From Lachnospiraceae bacterium (GTDB taxonomy: Bacteria; Bacillota; Clostridia; Lachnospirales; Lachnospiraceae), in the NCBI GenBank assembly GCA_022764445.1, contig JALERT010000121.1:1-48492 (forward strand): DNA of 48,492 bases, given 5' to 3'. Below, piece by piece: positions 11,391 to 19,944 of this stretch. The notes below the pieces were generated by a model that was not told the DNA's origin, searched no databases, and worked only from the letters and a program-made list of their open reading frames with translations. The position numbers and the translations under genes are program-made. Position 1 is the stretch's first letter, and the number at the start of each line of letters is the position of its first letter.

Positions 11391-11462
11391 ATAATATTAT
11401 GATGTAAGTATTAAAATATAGTTTTAAAAATAACATCATATTATTTTATTTTCACTAAGTAT

Positions 11463-11996
11463 TTACTGTTTTGAAACAGTAGCACATTGTCCAAAAATCT
11501 GGTGCTTATATTTTGCAAGTGCACGTAAAAGAACCGTTCCCAGTATACAGCATGATATTACTTCACCTACGCATACAGTTGCCATATTGAATAATATAGT
11601 AACATTAACACCTTTAAATATAACATCAGGTACACCATATACATATACAAGAATTAGTGGTACAATAATCGTATTTGAAATAACAGGTGGAAGTGTTAAT
11701 GCGAACTTATGATTTCTAAGTAAATATGTTCCGCATGCACCTAAAAGAGTTGCAATACTGCCGAATATTATATCCGGTACAGCACATCCTGTAATAAGAT
11801 TGGATATAAAGCATCCTAATGTAACCCCCGGTATAGCAGCCGGTGTAAAATACGGTAATACTGTTAACGCTTCTGAGAATCTGATCTGGATAGTTCCTGA
11901 TGCAAGACCAAATGCATTGGTAATGTAAGTCAGAACGACATAGACTGCAGCTATCATAGCTGCCTGAGTGATAAATAAGATTTTTTTGTTATTCAT
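11463..11996 (-). CDS. queT: QueT-family transporter (queuosine-precursor ECF S-component)
   Basis: 177 aa with ~5 TM segments; SGTIQIRFSEALTVLPYF and ITGCAVPDIIFGSIATLLGA are typical of QueT; preQ1-like riboswitch directly upstream. Confidence 0.88.
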   Translation of the reverse strand: MNNKKILFITQAAMIAAVYVVLTYITNAFGLASGTIQIRFSEALTVLPYFTPAAIPGVTLGCFISNLITGCAVPDIIFGSIATLLGACGTYLLRNHKFALTLPPVISNTIIVPLILVYVYGVPDVIFKGVNVTILFNMATVCVGEVISCCILGTVLLRALAKYKHQIFGQCATVSKQ

Positions 11997-12000
11997 GTTT

Positions 12001-12047
12001 TTCTCCTTTAGTTTTGTTTTACGAGTGGAAGGTCTCGAACACTCGAA
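12001..12047 (-). promoter_or_regulatory. PreQ1-I riboswitch (probable)
   Basis: Minus strand: CGAGTG-TTCGAGACCTTC-CACTCG-TAAAACAAAACTAAAGGAG: P1 stem, C-rich loop, A-rich tail ending in AAGG that can pair with loop CCUU and sequester the SD of the queT-like gene. Confidence 0.8.
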
Positions 12048-12241
12048 GTTAATGGTTAACTGTGTTAAACATAAATATTATGATTTAACAACTAAATCAA
12101 TATATCATGCCATAACAAAAAAATCAATATTTTATTAAATGACTTATTATTACCATCTTTTAACTATATATTTTTATAGAACACAAAACTGATTATTCAT
12201 TACTTTATTTATATAAAGATTTTCGACAATATTTATATAAG

Positions 12242-12294
12242 ATGTTCTCTCGGTATCTCTCTTGCACCTGCTTTTGCGGCTGCCGAGAGAACAT
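12242..12294 (+). repeat. Leader inverted repeat L1 upstream of the FN3 surface protein gene
   Basis: ATGTTCTCTCGG (12242-12253) / CCGAGAGAACAT (12283-12294), perfect 12-bp inverted repeat; SD AGGAGG follows. Confidence 0.85.
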
Positions 12295-12315
12295 TAACAT
12301 CTTTAGGAGGAGCTT

Positions 12316-14886
12316 ATGTCAAAGAAACATTTCTTAAGAAATTTATTTTTAATTTTACTTGTATTTATTACAGTGGGGACAGTTTATAACTTCTCACCTG
12401 TAAAATCATATATTCACTCTATAACTACAACTCATAATTCATTAACAGCTTTGGCAAAATATAATTTATATTTAACGCAGAATAAGTCTAAACCTGTTTT
12501 CAAGAATAATTCAAGTTCAAATGATAATGATACAGATAATTCTTCCCCTGTACAGACCCCGGAACCAACGCCTACCGTAACTGAAATTCCCACAGTACTT
12601 GATGGAACAATTGTAACCTCTTCGACCATATCGGCTACATATTTATCTGTTACGATACAATGGGATGCATTTCCAGGTGCAGACGGTTATTCTTTATCAT
12701 ATAGCTATCAGGATAAATTATGTTCACTTGATACAACAGATACTACATTTACTATCAATGATATGGGACCTGCAACAGTATGCTCTTACCAGTTAAGTTA
12801 CTATAAAGACTTTTTCGGAGTACGTGTCTACAGTAATCCATCAAAGATATTTACTACATGTACACCTACGGCAAAAGTATCTGGTCTTAAGATTACATCA
12901 CGAAAAACAACTACAGAAAATAATGCCTCAATTTATCTGGAATGGGATAAAATGAATGATGCTTCTTATTACCTGTATTATAAAAAATCAACCGAAACTT
13001 TATATAAACGTTCAAAATCATTAAAAGAAAATAAAGCAACAATATCTAAATTAGATGCTTCAACTGATTATGATATTTATGTTCAGGCTTATTGTATAGA
13101 TGAAAATAACATTGGTGAACCGTCTGATACAATAAAAACCACCACGCGTCCTTCTCAGGTTTTAGGACTTACCATAATAGAAGAAAGAATGCACTTCATT
13201 AATTTAAAATGGGATGCAAATCCAACATGTGATTACTATTATATATACAGAAGCGTTAATGATGGTGATTACGAATTATACAAAAAAACAACTGATACAT
13301 CACTTTTGGATGATAATCTTACTGCTGGTACTGTTTATTCTTATAAAATAAAACCATATCTTATAAGGGCAAATATTGAAGGAAGTTATTCTAAAACATT
13401 GAAGGGTGTAACAAATCCTACCGTAACAACTAATTTAAAATTATCAAAAAATAAAACGACCTCTCTATATCTTTCATGGGATAAAAATGAATCAGCAACT
13501 GGTTATATGATTTACCGCAAAAAAAATAATGGAAGTTTTGTATATGTTACATCTACTACAACAACTTCATATCTTGATAAAAAACTGAGTTCAGGAACCA
13601 ACTACAGATATAAAATTCTTACATATGCCGATACTGAAAAACATACAAGTGCCATAGGTCAATCAGGTGATTCTGATTATACTGACGGATTTAGTAATAT
13701 CGCTATGACTTCAACACTTCCTGCTCAGGTAGCACTTCGTATAAAACCAGGATATAACAGGGTTCGTTTATCATGGAATACTGTTACAGGTTCAAATGGA
13801 TACTATATTTATAAGAAAGAGGACACTGAATATAATTTGTGCGATGAAATAACTTCTCCAAATGAAACTTCTATAGTATATACAAATACACCTGCAAATA
13901 GACAGTTTACATACAAAGTTGTTGCCTACAGAAATGCATTTAATAAGCAGTTTATAAGTCCCTCTACAGTAAAAAATGTTGTTCCTAAAAAAACTAAAGG
14001 TACAACAACTAAACCAAGTTATTATTCTACAAAAAAACAATTAATAAACTCTGCTGCATGGAAAAAAACACAAATAGTAAATAAATATGCTGTTTACAAT
14101 AAATGCTATACAATTCCAGGCATACGTTCAACCAATGTAGCAGGTTTTGAAAGCACAAGCATGTGTCCACAGGGACTGACATTTGCAAAAAACTATATGC
14201 TTATATCAGCCTATGATTCATACAAAGAAGAAAATTCCGTCATATATGTTATGGGAAAAAAATCACGTAAACTACTGACTGTCATAGTCCTTCCAAACAA
14301 AACTCATGCCGGAGGCATTTGTTTTGACGGAACAAACGTATGGATTACAAATGGGAAAAAACTTTCTACTATTCCATATAGTGAAATTGATGATGCTGCA
14401 AAAAACAAAACTTTATATAAGAAAGTAAACTACTCAGAAAGTTATCAAACACCATATAAATGTTCTTTTCTTAATTATTATAATAAACAAATATGGACAG
14501 GAACTTTCATGTATACATCAAATGGTTCTCTTAGAAGTTATGAAGTAGAAAAAACTGATAGTGGCACAAATCTTATACAGAAATCACTTGTCACTATCCC
14601 ATCTGCCGTACAAGGTGTTACATTTGCAAAAGGCAAACTTATATTATCAAGAGCATTTGGACTCACTAATGAATTAAATATATACTCACCTAAAAAGACA
14701 GGTACATCAGATATGCAGTTAGGTAAGAGAATAAAAACAGTAATTATGCCTGCACTTAATGAAGAAATAGCCGTAAGCGGCAATTACCTTTATGTCAACT
14801 TTGAATCTGCACTTCCATATTCAAAGGCACTCAATCATATGGACAGGGTACTTGCAATAAAGTTAAGTGCTATTCTTAAAAAATGA
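12316..14886 (+). CDS. Large secreted protein with tandem fibronectin type III domains and a C-terminal propeller-like region
   Basis: 856 aa; N-terminal signal or TM; repeated FN3 pattern (LxWDxxxxAxxYxxYxK ... LxxxTxYxYKI); C-terminal GLTFAKNYMLISAYD / GVTFAKGKLILSRAFG repeats. Confidence 0.82.
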   Translation: MSKKHFLRNLFLILLVFITVGTVYNFSPVKSYIHSITTTHNSLTALAKYNLYLTQNKSKPVFKNNSSSNDNDTDNSSPVQTPEPTPTVTEIPTVLDGTIVTSSTISATYLSVTIQWDAFPGADGYSLSYSYQDKLCSLDTTDTTFTINDMGPATVCSYQLSYYKDFFGVRVYSNPSKIFTTCTPTAKVSGLKITSRKTTTENNASIYLEWDKMNDASYYLYYKKSTETLYKRSKSLKENKATISKLDASTDYDIYVQAYCIDENNIGEPSDTIKTTTRPSQVLGLTIIEERMHFINLKWDANPTCDYYYIYRSVNDGDYELYKKTTDTSLLDDNLTAGTVYSYKIKPYLIRANIEGSYSKTLKGVTNPTVTTNLKLSKNKTTSLYLSWDKNESATGYMIYRKKNNGSFVYVTSTTTTSYLDKKLSSGTNYRYKILTYADTEKHTSAIGQSGDSDYTDGFSNIAMTSTLPAQVALRIKPGYNRVRLSWNTVTGSNGYYIYKKEDTEYNLCDEITSPNETSIVYTNTPANRQFTYKVVAYRNAFNKQFISPSTVKNVVPKKTKGTTTKPSYYSTKKQLINSAAWKKTQIVNKYAVYNKCYTIPGIRSTNVAGFESTSMCPQGLTFAKNYMLISAYDSYKEENSVIYVMGKKSRKLLTVIVLPNKTHAGGICFDGTNVWITNGKKLSTIPYSEIDDAAKNKTLYKKVNYSESYQTPYKCSFLNYYNKQIWTGTFMYTSNGSLRSYEVEKTDSGTNLIQKSLVTIPSAVQGVTFAKGKLILSRAFGLTNELNIYSPKKTGTSDMQLGKRIKTVIMPALNEEIAVSGNYLYVNFESALPYSKALNHMDRVLAIKLSAILKK

Positions 14887-14901
14887 CGTTACTAAAACAT
14901 A

Positions 14902-14950
14902 CAAAAAAGGGGCTGTCGCACTAAGTAATTAGTGCGCAGCTCCTTTTTTA
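14902..14950. terminator. Bidirectional intrinsic terminator
   Basis: AAAAAAGGGGCTGtCGCACTAA-GTAA-TTAGTGCGCAGCTCCTTTTTT between convergent ORFs. Confidence 0.88.
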
Positions 14951-14958
14951 TATAAGCT

Positions 14959-15309
14959 CTAATCAATTTTAAACTGTAACTGAAGTGGTTTCTTAAGAGA
15001 CTTTCCACCTAAAGACTTAACATTTGTTGTAATGTTAAGTATATATGATTCATTTTGTGCATATGGCTCAAGTGGTTCAATTTCAATCTCATTCTCCAAA
15101 GAATTATACCTTATTGCTGTTTTAAGCGGTGTAAGATTTAACGATGTAACATATAAATTAACATTATTTACCGTCTTTGGATCAAGTGGAATATTGAATT
15201 TAATTTTCCACAAAAAATTGCCTGTCCTAAACTTTAAATCCTGTCTTACTTTATTTTGTAAATCATCTGACATAGATTCAAATTCCAAATACCTTCCCAT
15301 ATTTTCCAC
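14959..15309 (-). CDS. Small Ig-like-fold (SbsA/Big_5-like) protein, function unknown
   Basis: 116 aa; WKIKFNIPLDPKTVNNVNLYVTS ... EIEIEPLEPYAQNESYILNITTNVKSLGGKSLKKPLQLQFKI pattern of Big_5 domains; no signal peptide. Confidence 0.65.
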   Translation of the reverse strand: MENMGRYLEFESMSDDLQNKVRQDLKFRTGNFLWKIKFNIPLDPKTVNNVNLYVTSLNLTPLKTAIRYNSLENEIEIEPLEPYAQNESYILNITTNVKSLGGKSLKKPLQLQFKID

Positions 15310-15454
15310 CTCTCATCTTATAATGAAATTACAATTCTATTAATAAAATTATAATCAAAAATTAACATATATAAATATGATAACTATTTTATCACACTAT
15401 TTCTATTTTGTGTAGCACATAAATGTGTTATTATTATATTATTATTGTAACAGG

Positions 15455-15486
15455 GTTACTGTACACACCTACGGTGCTACAGTAAC
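15455..15486. repeat. Hairpin GTTACTGTA/TACAGTAAC
   Basis: Perfect 9-bp inverted repeat around CACACCTACGGTGC. Confidence 0.75.
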
Positions 15487-15632
15487 GATTACAGCCCATT
15501 TTAAATGCATCTTAATAGTAGCAGGCACATTTTATACAAGCTTCGCTTGTGTGTGCCTGCGTAGGTCATAAGAAATCTTCCCATCTTCGATGGGTCCCTT
15601 CTTATGACAAATTGCTGCATGGGGCTGTAATC
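15487..15632. other. Multi-branched structured intergenic element (two internal hairpins closed by an 11-bp stem)
   Basis: GATTACAGCCC (15487-15497)/GGGCTGTAATC (15622-15632); internal GCAGGCACA..ACAAGCTTCGCTTGT..TGTGCCTGC (15521-15560) and GTCATAAGAA..CCCATCTTCGATGGG..TTCTTATGAC (15565-15608). Confidence 0.75.
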
Positions 15633-15657
15633 TGGCAAAATTTCATTATCGGCGCAT

Positions 15658-15680
15658 AGCTTGACAGAAAGTGTCAAGCT
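15658..15680. repeat. Hairpin AGCTTGACA/TGTCAAGCT
   Basis: Perfect 9-bp inverted repeat, 5-nt loop, at the junction with the repeat A fragment. Confidence 0.7.
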
Positions 15681-15761
15681 TGCTTGTAGTATTATATAAT
15701 GCTGATATAGTGGAATAGCCTAACATTTCCTTAATGAATAAAACAAAAGCTGCGAAGCAGC
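15675..15761 (+). repeat. Partial copy (A) of the dispersed TGTTACAGTTCACAC-type foldback repeat
   Basis: TCAAGCTTGCTTGT...GCTGATATAGTGGAATAGCCTAACATTTCCTTAATGAATAAAACA-AAGCTGC-GAAGCAGC, nearly identical to 37925-38012. Confidence 0.85.
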
Positions 15762-15779
15762 TTTAGAAATGAGGTTTTT

Positions 15780-16361
15780 ATGTCAAAGATTAATTTTAAA
15801 CCGGGTAATATGCTTTATCCGCTCCCCGCAGTTATGGTAAGCTGTGGAGATATTAATAAAGAATCCAATATAATTACTGTAGCATGGACCGGTACTATAT
15901 GTACTAATCCACCCATGCTCTACATATCAGTAAGACCAGAACGCCATTCATATAAAATGATTAAAGAATCAGGTGAATTTGTTATAAATCTCACCACTGA
16001 AAAGCTAGCAAAGGCAACAGACTACTGTGGTGTACGTTCCGGAAGAGAAGTTGATAAATGGAAAGAGTGCAATCTTACTCCACTTGCAGCCGACACAGTA
16101 AAATGTCCAATGATATCTGAATCACCTGTCAATATCGAATGTAAAGTAAAAGAAATAAAAGAGCTTGGCTCGCATCATATGTTCATTGCAGATGTAACAG
16201 CTGTTCATGTAGACGATTCTTATATGGATGAAAATAATTCGTTTAAACTAAACGACTCTGGATTACTTATTTATTCTCACGGACAATATCTTGGATTAGG
16301 TAAAGAGCTTGGCTCATTCGGCTATTCCGTAAGTCGCAAAAAAAAGAAGAAAAAGAGATAA
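15780..16361 (+). CDS. Flavin reductase family protein
   Basis: 193 aa; NIITVAWTGTICTNPPMLYISVRPERHSYKMIKESGEFVINL typical of the flavin-reductase-like FMN-binding family. Confidence 0.9.
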   Translation: MSKINFKPGNMLYPLPAVMVSCGDINKESNIITVAWTGTICTNPPMLYISVRPERHSYKMIKESGEFVINLTTEKLAKATDYCGVRSGREVDKWKECNLTPLAADTVKCPMISESPVNIECKVKEIKELGSHHMFIADVTAVHVDDSYMDENNSFKLNDSGLLIYSHGQYLGLGKELGSFGYSVSRKKKKKKR

Positions 16362-16408
16362 GCACAATATTTAAAGCAGTTCATACATTATATTAAGGGG
16401 GATTGTAT

Positions 16409-18268
16409 ATGAAGATAATTTATATTAAAATCAACAATTTCAAATCTGTTCGTGAACTTGAAATTACTGATATTGATAATGCACTAATTCTTGTGGGTAA
16501 AAACAGTACCGGTAAAACAACCGTAATAGATGCAATATTACTTGCTGCCGGACTTCACGAAGTGAAACAGCGTGAATTTCTCGATTCCGGTAAACCTATA
16601 CGCATTGCCATGAAGATAGAATTTACAGATGATGATCTTAAATTCTATAATCAAAAAGGCATTATTGACAAAACCCATGACTTTGATAAGTGGCTTCTGG
16701 CTTTTAAAACAGCTCTCCCCTCTTTTGAAAATAAAGTAATCTCTTTTACATGCCATATTAATCCGGATGGTTCGGTAAGATATGATGATGGTTTTCAGAA
16801 AAATAACCCAAACATCATAAAAATCATTCCAACCATATATCACATTGATCAGGCTAGAAATCTCGAGGCGCTGCAGAATGATGTATTCAGCTTTTACGAT
16901 AAAGAATCTTTCCAAATGCTGAAGGATAATGAATGTACTTTTGACTCTACTAAAAAATGTAACAGATGCTTCCAATGCATCGGACTTATCAATAAAAAAA
17001 CACCTGAAGAGCTGACCGTTTTTGAAACTGCGCGCCTCTTACAATATAAGCTCTTCAATACTAACCTGACCAAATTTGAAGAAAAAGTTAATGCACATTT
17101 CCATGCCAATGGAAGTCCTTCTCAGGATATAAGATATGTCCTTGATTATGACATTGATAATCTTCTCCATATAGATACGCAGGTATATAATAATGAACGA
17201 GGTGGCACAGTCGGTTCTATAAATATGCTGAGTGAAGGTATCAGAAGCATATATGCATTGTCTCTTCTTGAAGCATATAATGAGGAAAAAGATACTCTTC
17301 CATGTATTATTCTTATGGAAGATCCTGAAATTTACCTTCACCCACAACTCCAAAAAGTAGCAAGTGAGATACTTTACCGACTTTCAAAAAAGAATCAGGT
17401 TATTTTTTCTACCCACTCGCCTAATTTGATATTCAACTTTTCTACAAGACAGATTAAAGAAGTTGTACTTGATGATGAATACTATACTGTCATCAAAGAA
17501 AATACTGACATTGATGAAATACTTAATGATCTTGGCTATACTGCTAACGACCTTATGAATGTCAGCTTTGTATTTATAGTTGAGGGTAAACAGGACAGTA
17601 ACCGTCTTCCTTTACTGCTTGAAAAATACTATTCAGAGATATATGACGAAGATGGCAATCTGCAGAGAATTACAATAATTCCTGTAAACAGCTGTACCAA
17701 TATTAAGACATATGCCAATCTAAAATACATAAATAAACTCTATCTAAAGGATCAGTTTCTTATGATTCGTGACAGCGATGGTAAAAATCCAAAGTATTTA
17801 AAAAAACAGCTTTGCAGTTACTATGATCAGCGTGCAAAAGAAGATGTAGGAAATCTTCCTAAAGTAGAACCTAAAAATGTTCTTATACTAAAATACTATT
17901 CATTTGAAAATTATTTCTTAGATCCTGCTGTTATGGTTAAAATTGGAGTAATTAAAAGTGAAGAAGAATTTTATAATATACTGTATAAAAAATTTAAAGA
18001 CTATCTATATAAACTCACCAGTGTTAAAAGAATGCAGAGGATACTTGGAATACGTATAAAAACTAAGCAGGATATCAAAAATAATATAGAAAACATTAAA
18101 ATCTATGTACGTGGTCATAACCTGTTTGACATTTTCTACGGAAAATATCATGGAAGTGAAGAACAGGAAATACTAAAAAAATATATAGATGTCGCTCCTC
18201 GTGATACATTTAAAGATATATTTGATGCAATTGATTCATTCGTTTACTTTGAAAACAGGAAAAAATAA
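16409..18268 (+). CDS. OLD-family AAA ATPase with C-terminal TOPRIM nuclease-like domain
   Basis: Walker A LVGKNSTGKTTVIDAIL; Walker B CIILMEDPEIYLHPQLQ; STHSPNLI; TOPRIM-like FVFIVEGKQDSNRL; Cys cluster CTFDSTKKCNRCFQC. ATG at 16409 preceded by AAGGGGG. Confidence 0.85.
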   Translation: MKIIYIKINNFKSVRELEITDIDNALILVGKNSTGKTTVIDAILLAAGLHEVKQREFLDSGKPIRIAMKIEFTDDDLKFYNQKGIIDKTHDFDKWLLAFKTALPSFENKVISFTCHINPDGSVRYDDGFQKNNPNIIKIIPTIYHIDQARNLEALQNDVFSFYDKESFQMLKDNECTFDSTKKCNRCFQCIGLINKKTPEELTVFETARLLQYKLFNTNLTKFEEKVNAHFHANGSPSQDIRYVLDYDIDNLLHIDTQVYNNERGGTVGSINMLSEGIRSIYALSLLEAYNEEKDTLPCIILMEDPEIYLHPQLQKVASEILYRLSKKNQVIFSTHSPNLIFNFSTRQIKEVVLDDEYYTVIKENTDIDEILNDLGYTANDLMNVSFVFIVEGKQDSNRLPLLLEKYYSEIYDEDGNLQRITIIPVNSCTNIKTYANLKYINKLYLKDQFLMIRDSDGKNPKYLKKQLCSYYDQRAKEDVGNLPKVEPKNVLILKYYSFENYFLDPAVMVKIGVIKSEEEFYNILYKKFKDYLYKLTSVKRMQRILGIRIKTKQDIKNNIENIKIYVRGHNLFDIFYGKYHGSEEQEILKKYIDVAPRDTFKDIFDAIDSFVYFENRKK

Positions 18269-18269
18269 G

Positions 18270-18297
18270 TTGACATAAAAATTAATTTGATTATAAT
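18270..18297 (+). promoter_or_regulatory. Candidate sigma-A promoter upstream of murA
   Basis: TTGACA (18270-18275), 16-nt spacer, TATAAT (18292-18297). Confidence 0.65.
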
Positions 18298-18420
18298 GAT
18301 GTTATGCGTTGGATTATGCCATTTTATATTTTTATAAATAATGACCAGATAATTGTTCGCGAGATAAAATTTTTAGTTTTAATTTACAATATTCCACGCA
18401 TAACATAATCATAATTAATA
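18281..18420. repeat. Long imperfect inverted repeat enclosing ~80 nt in the murA leader
   Basis: ATTAATTTGATTATAATGATGTTATGCGTTGGA (18281-18313) versus ATTCCACGCATAACATAATCATAATTAATA (18391-18420). Confidence 0.75.
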
Positions 18421-18524
18421 TTTACACTGGAAAATTTTTCAAATTACTTTATATAATAATTTACTTTTGTTCGTAGGATACTTAAATTTAAAAATTAGCC
18501 AGATTTGTTTGAATGAGGTGCAAA

Positions 18525-19826
18525 ATGGAAAATCAATATATTATAAAAGGGGGCACTCCGCTTCGTGGTGAAGTAACCATTGGTGGTGCTAAAAATGCTG
18601 CACTCGGAATACTTGCAGCTGCTATTATGACTGACAATACTGTTGTTATCGATAATTTACCTGATGTTAGAGATATAAATGTACTTTTAGATGCTATTAA
18701 GGGAATAGGAGCTACTGTTGAACGTGTAAATTCCCATTGTGTAAAAATTAATGGAAGCACTATTGGCGATGTAACTATTGATTACGATTCTATTCGCAAA
18801 ATACGCGCTTCTTACTATCTGCTTGGTGCTTTACTCGGTAAATATAATAAAGCCCAGGTTGCACTTCCTGGTGGCTGCGATATAGGAAGCCGTCCTATAG
18901 ATCAGCATCTTAAAGGTTTTCGTGCACTTGGTGCAACAGTCAATATAGAATATGGCATGATTAATACATCTGCTGACAAACTTACCGGTAATCATATCTT
19001 TCTTGACGTTGTATCAGTAGGTGCTACTATCAATATAATGCTTGCAGCATGTATGGCAGAAGGCCGTACAGTTATTGAAAATGCTGCTAAAGAACCACAC
19101 ATTGTTGACGTTGCTAACTTTCTCAACAGTATGGGAGCTGATATAAGAGGTGCAGGTACTGATAAGATTCGTATACATGGTGTTGAAAAACTTCATGGAA
19201 GTGAATATTCTATTATTCCTGATCAGATTGAAGCAGGTACTTTTATGGTTGCAGCTGCGGCAACAAGAGGAAATATTCTTATAAAAAATGTTATTCCTAA
19301 ACATCTTGAAGCTATTTCAGTAAAATTAATCGAAATTGGCGCAACGGTAGAAGAATTCGATGATGCCGTAAGAGTATCTTCTGATCACCGACTTGGTCAT
19401 ACACAGATTAAAACACTGCCATATCCGGGATTTCCAACTGATATGCAGCCTCAGATTGCTACTCTGCTGGCACTTTCTGAAGGCACAAGTACTGTAACTG
19501 AAAGTATTTTTGAGAATAGATTCAAATATGTAGATGAACTAGTACGTATGGGCGCATCTATAAAAGTAGAGGGCAATGTTGCAATTATAGAAGGTGTTGA
19601 CTCACTTTCAGGTGCATCTATAACAGCTCCCGATCTTCGTGCAGGTGCTGCACTTGTAGTGGCAGGGCTTGTTGCTACAGGATATACTACTGTTGATTCT
19701 ATTCAGTATATTGAACGAGGTTATGAAAACTTTGAAGGTAAGTTGTCTGCACTGGGTGCCCATATGGAAAAAATACCTGTTGACGATGAGCGTGCAGTAC
19801 AAAAATTTAAATTAAAAGTCGGATAA
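18525..19826 (+). CDS. murA: UDP-N-acetylglucosamine 1-carboxyvinyltransferase
   Basis: GGTPLRGEVTIGGAKNAALGILAAAI; PGGCDIGSRPIDQHLKG; PYPGFPTDMQPQ. Internal ATG at 18525 preferred. Confidence 0.96.
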   Translation: MENQYIIKGGTPLRGEVTIGGAKNAALGILAAAIMTDNTVVIDNLPDVRDINVLLDAIKGIGATVERVNSHCVKINGSTIGDVTIDYDSIRKIRASYYLLGALLGKYNKAQVALPGGCDIGSRPIDQHLKGFRALGATVNIEYGMINTSADKLTGNHIFLDVVSVGATINIMLAACMAEGRTVIENAAKEPHIVDVANFLNSMGADIRGAGTDKIRIHGVEKLHGSEYSIIPDQIEAGTFMVAAAATRGNILIKNVIPKHLEAISVKLIEIGATVEEFDDAVRVSSDHRLGHTQIKTLPYPGFPTDMQPQIATLLALSEGTSTVTESIFENRFKYVDELVRMGASIKVEGNVAIIEGVDSLSGASITAPDLRAGAALVVAGLVATGYTTVDSIQYIERGYENFEGKLSALGAHMEKIPVDDERAVQKFKLKVG

Positions 19827-19862
19827 TTGACACTTTTATCCGATATAATATATGAAAATAAT

Positions 19863-19910
19863 GGAAGGAAAGTAGAGACAATTGTCTGTTGTTTTTGCTT
19901 TCCTTTTATA
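19863..19910 (+). terminator. Intrinsic-terminator-like hairpin after murA
   Basis: AAGGAAAG...AGACAATTGTCT...CTTTCCTTTTAT. Confidence 0.55.
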
Positions 19911-19944
19911 CTAATTTTCTATCTAAATAATAAGGAGGTACACT

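Noticed and set aside
12242-12294. c-di-GMP riboswitch or simple terminator for the ATGTTCTCT leader hairpins
   Set aside because: No GEMM core motifs, and the hairpins are followed by a Shine-Dalgarno sequence rather than a U-run.
16538-17353. Antisense ORFs of 71-145 aa inside the OLD-family gene
   Set aside because: Codon-shadow composition, overlapping a gene with intact ATPase and TOPRIM motifs.
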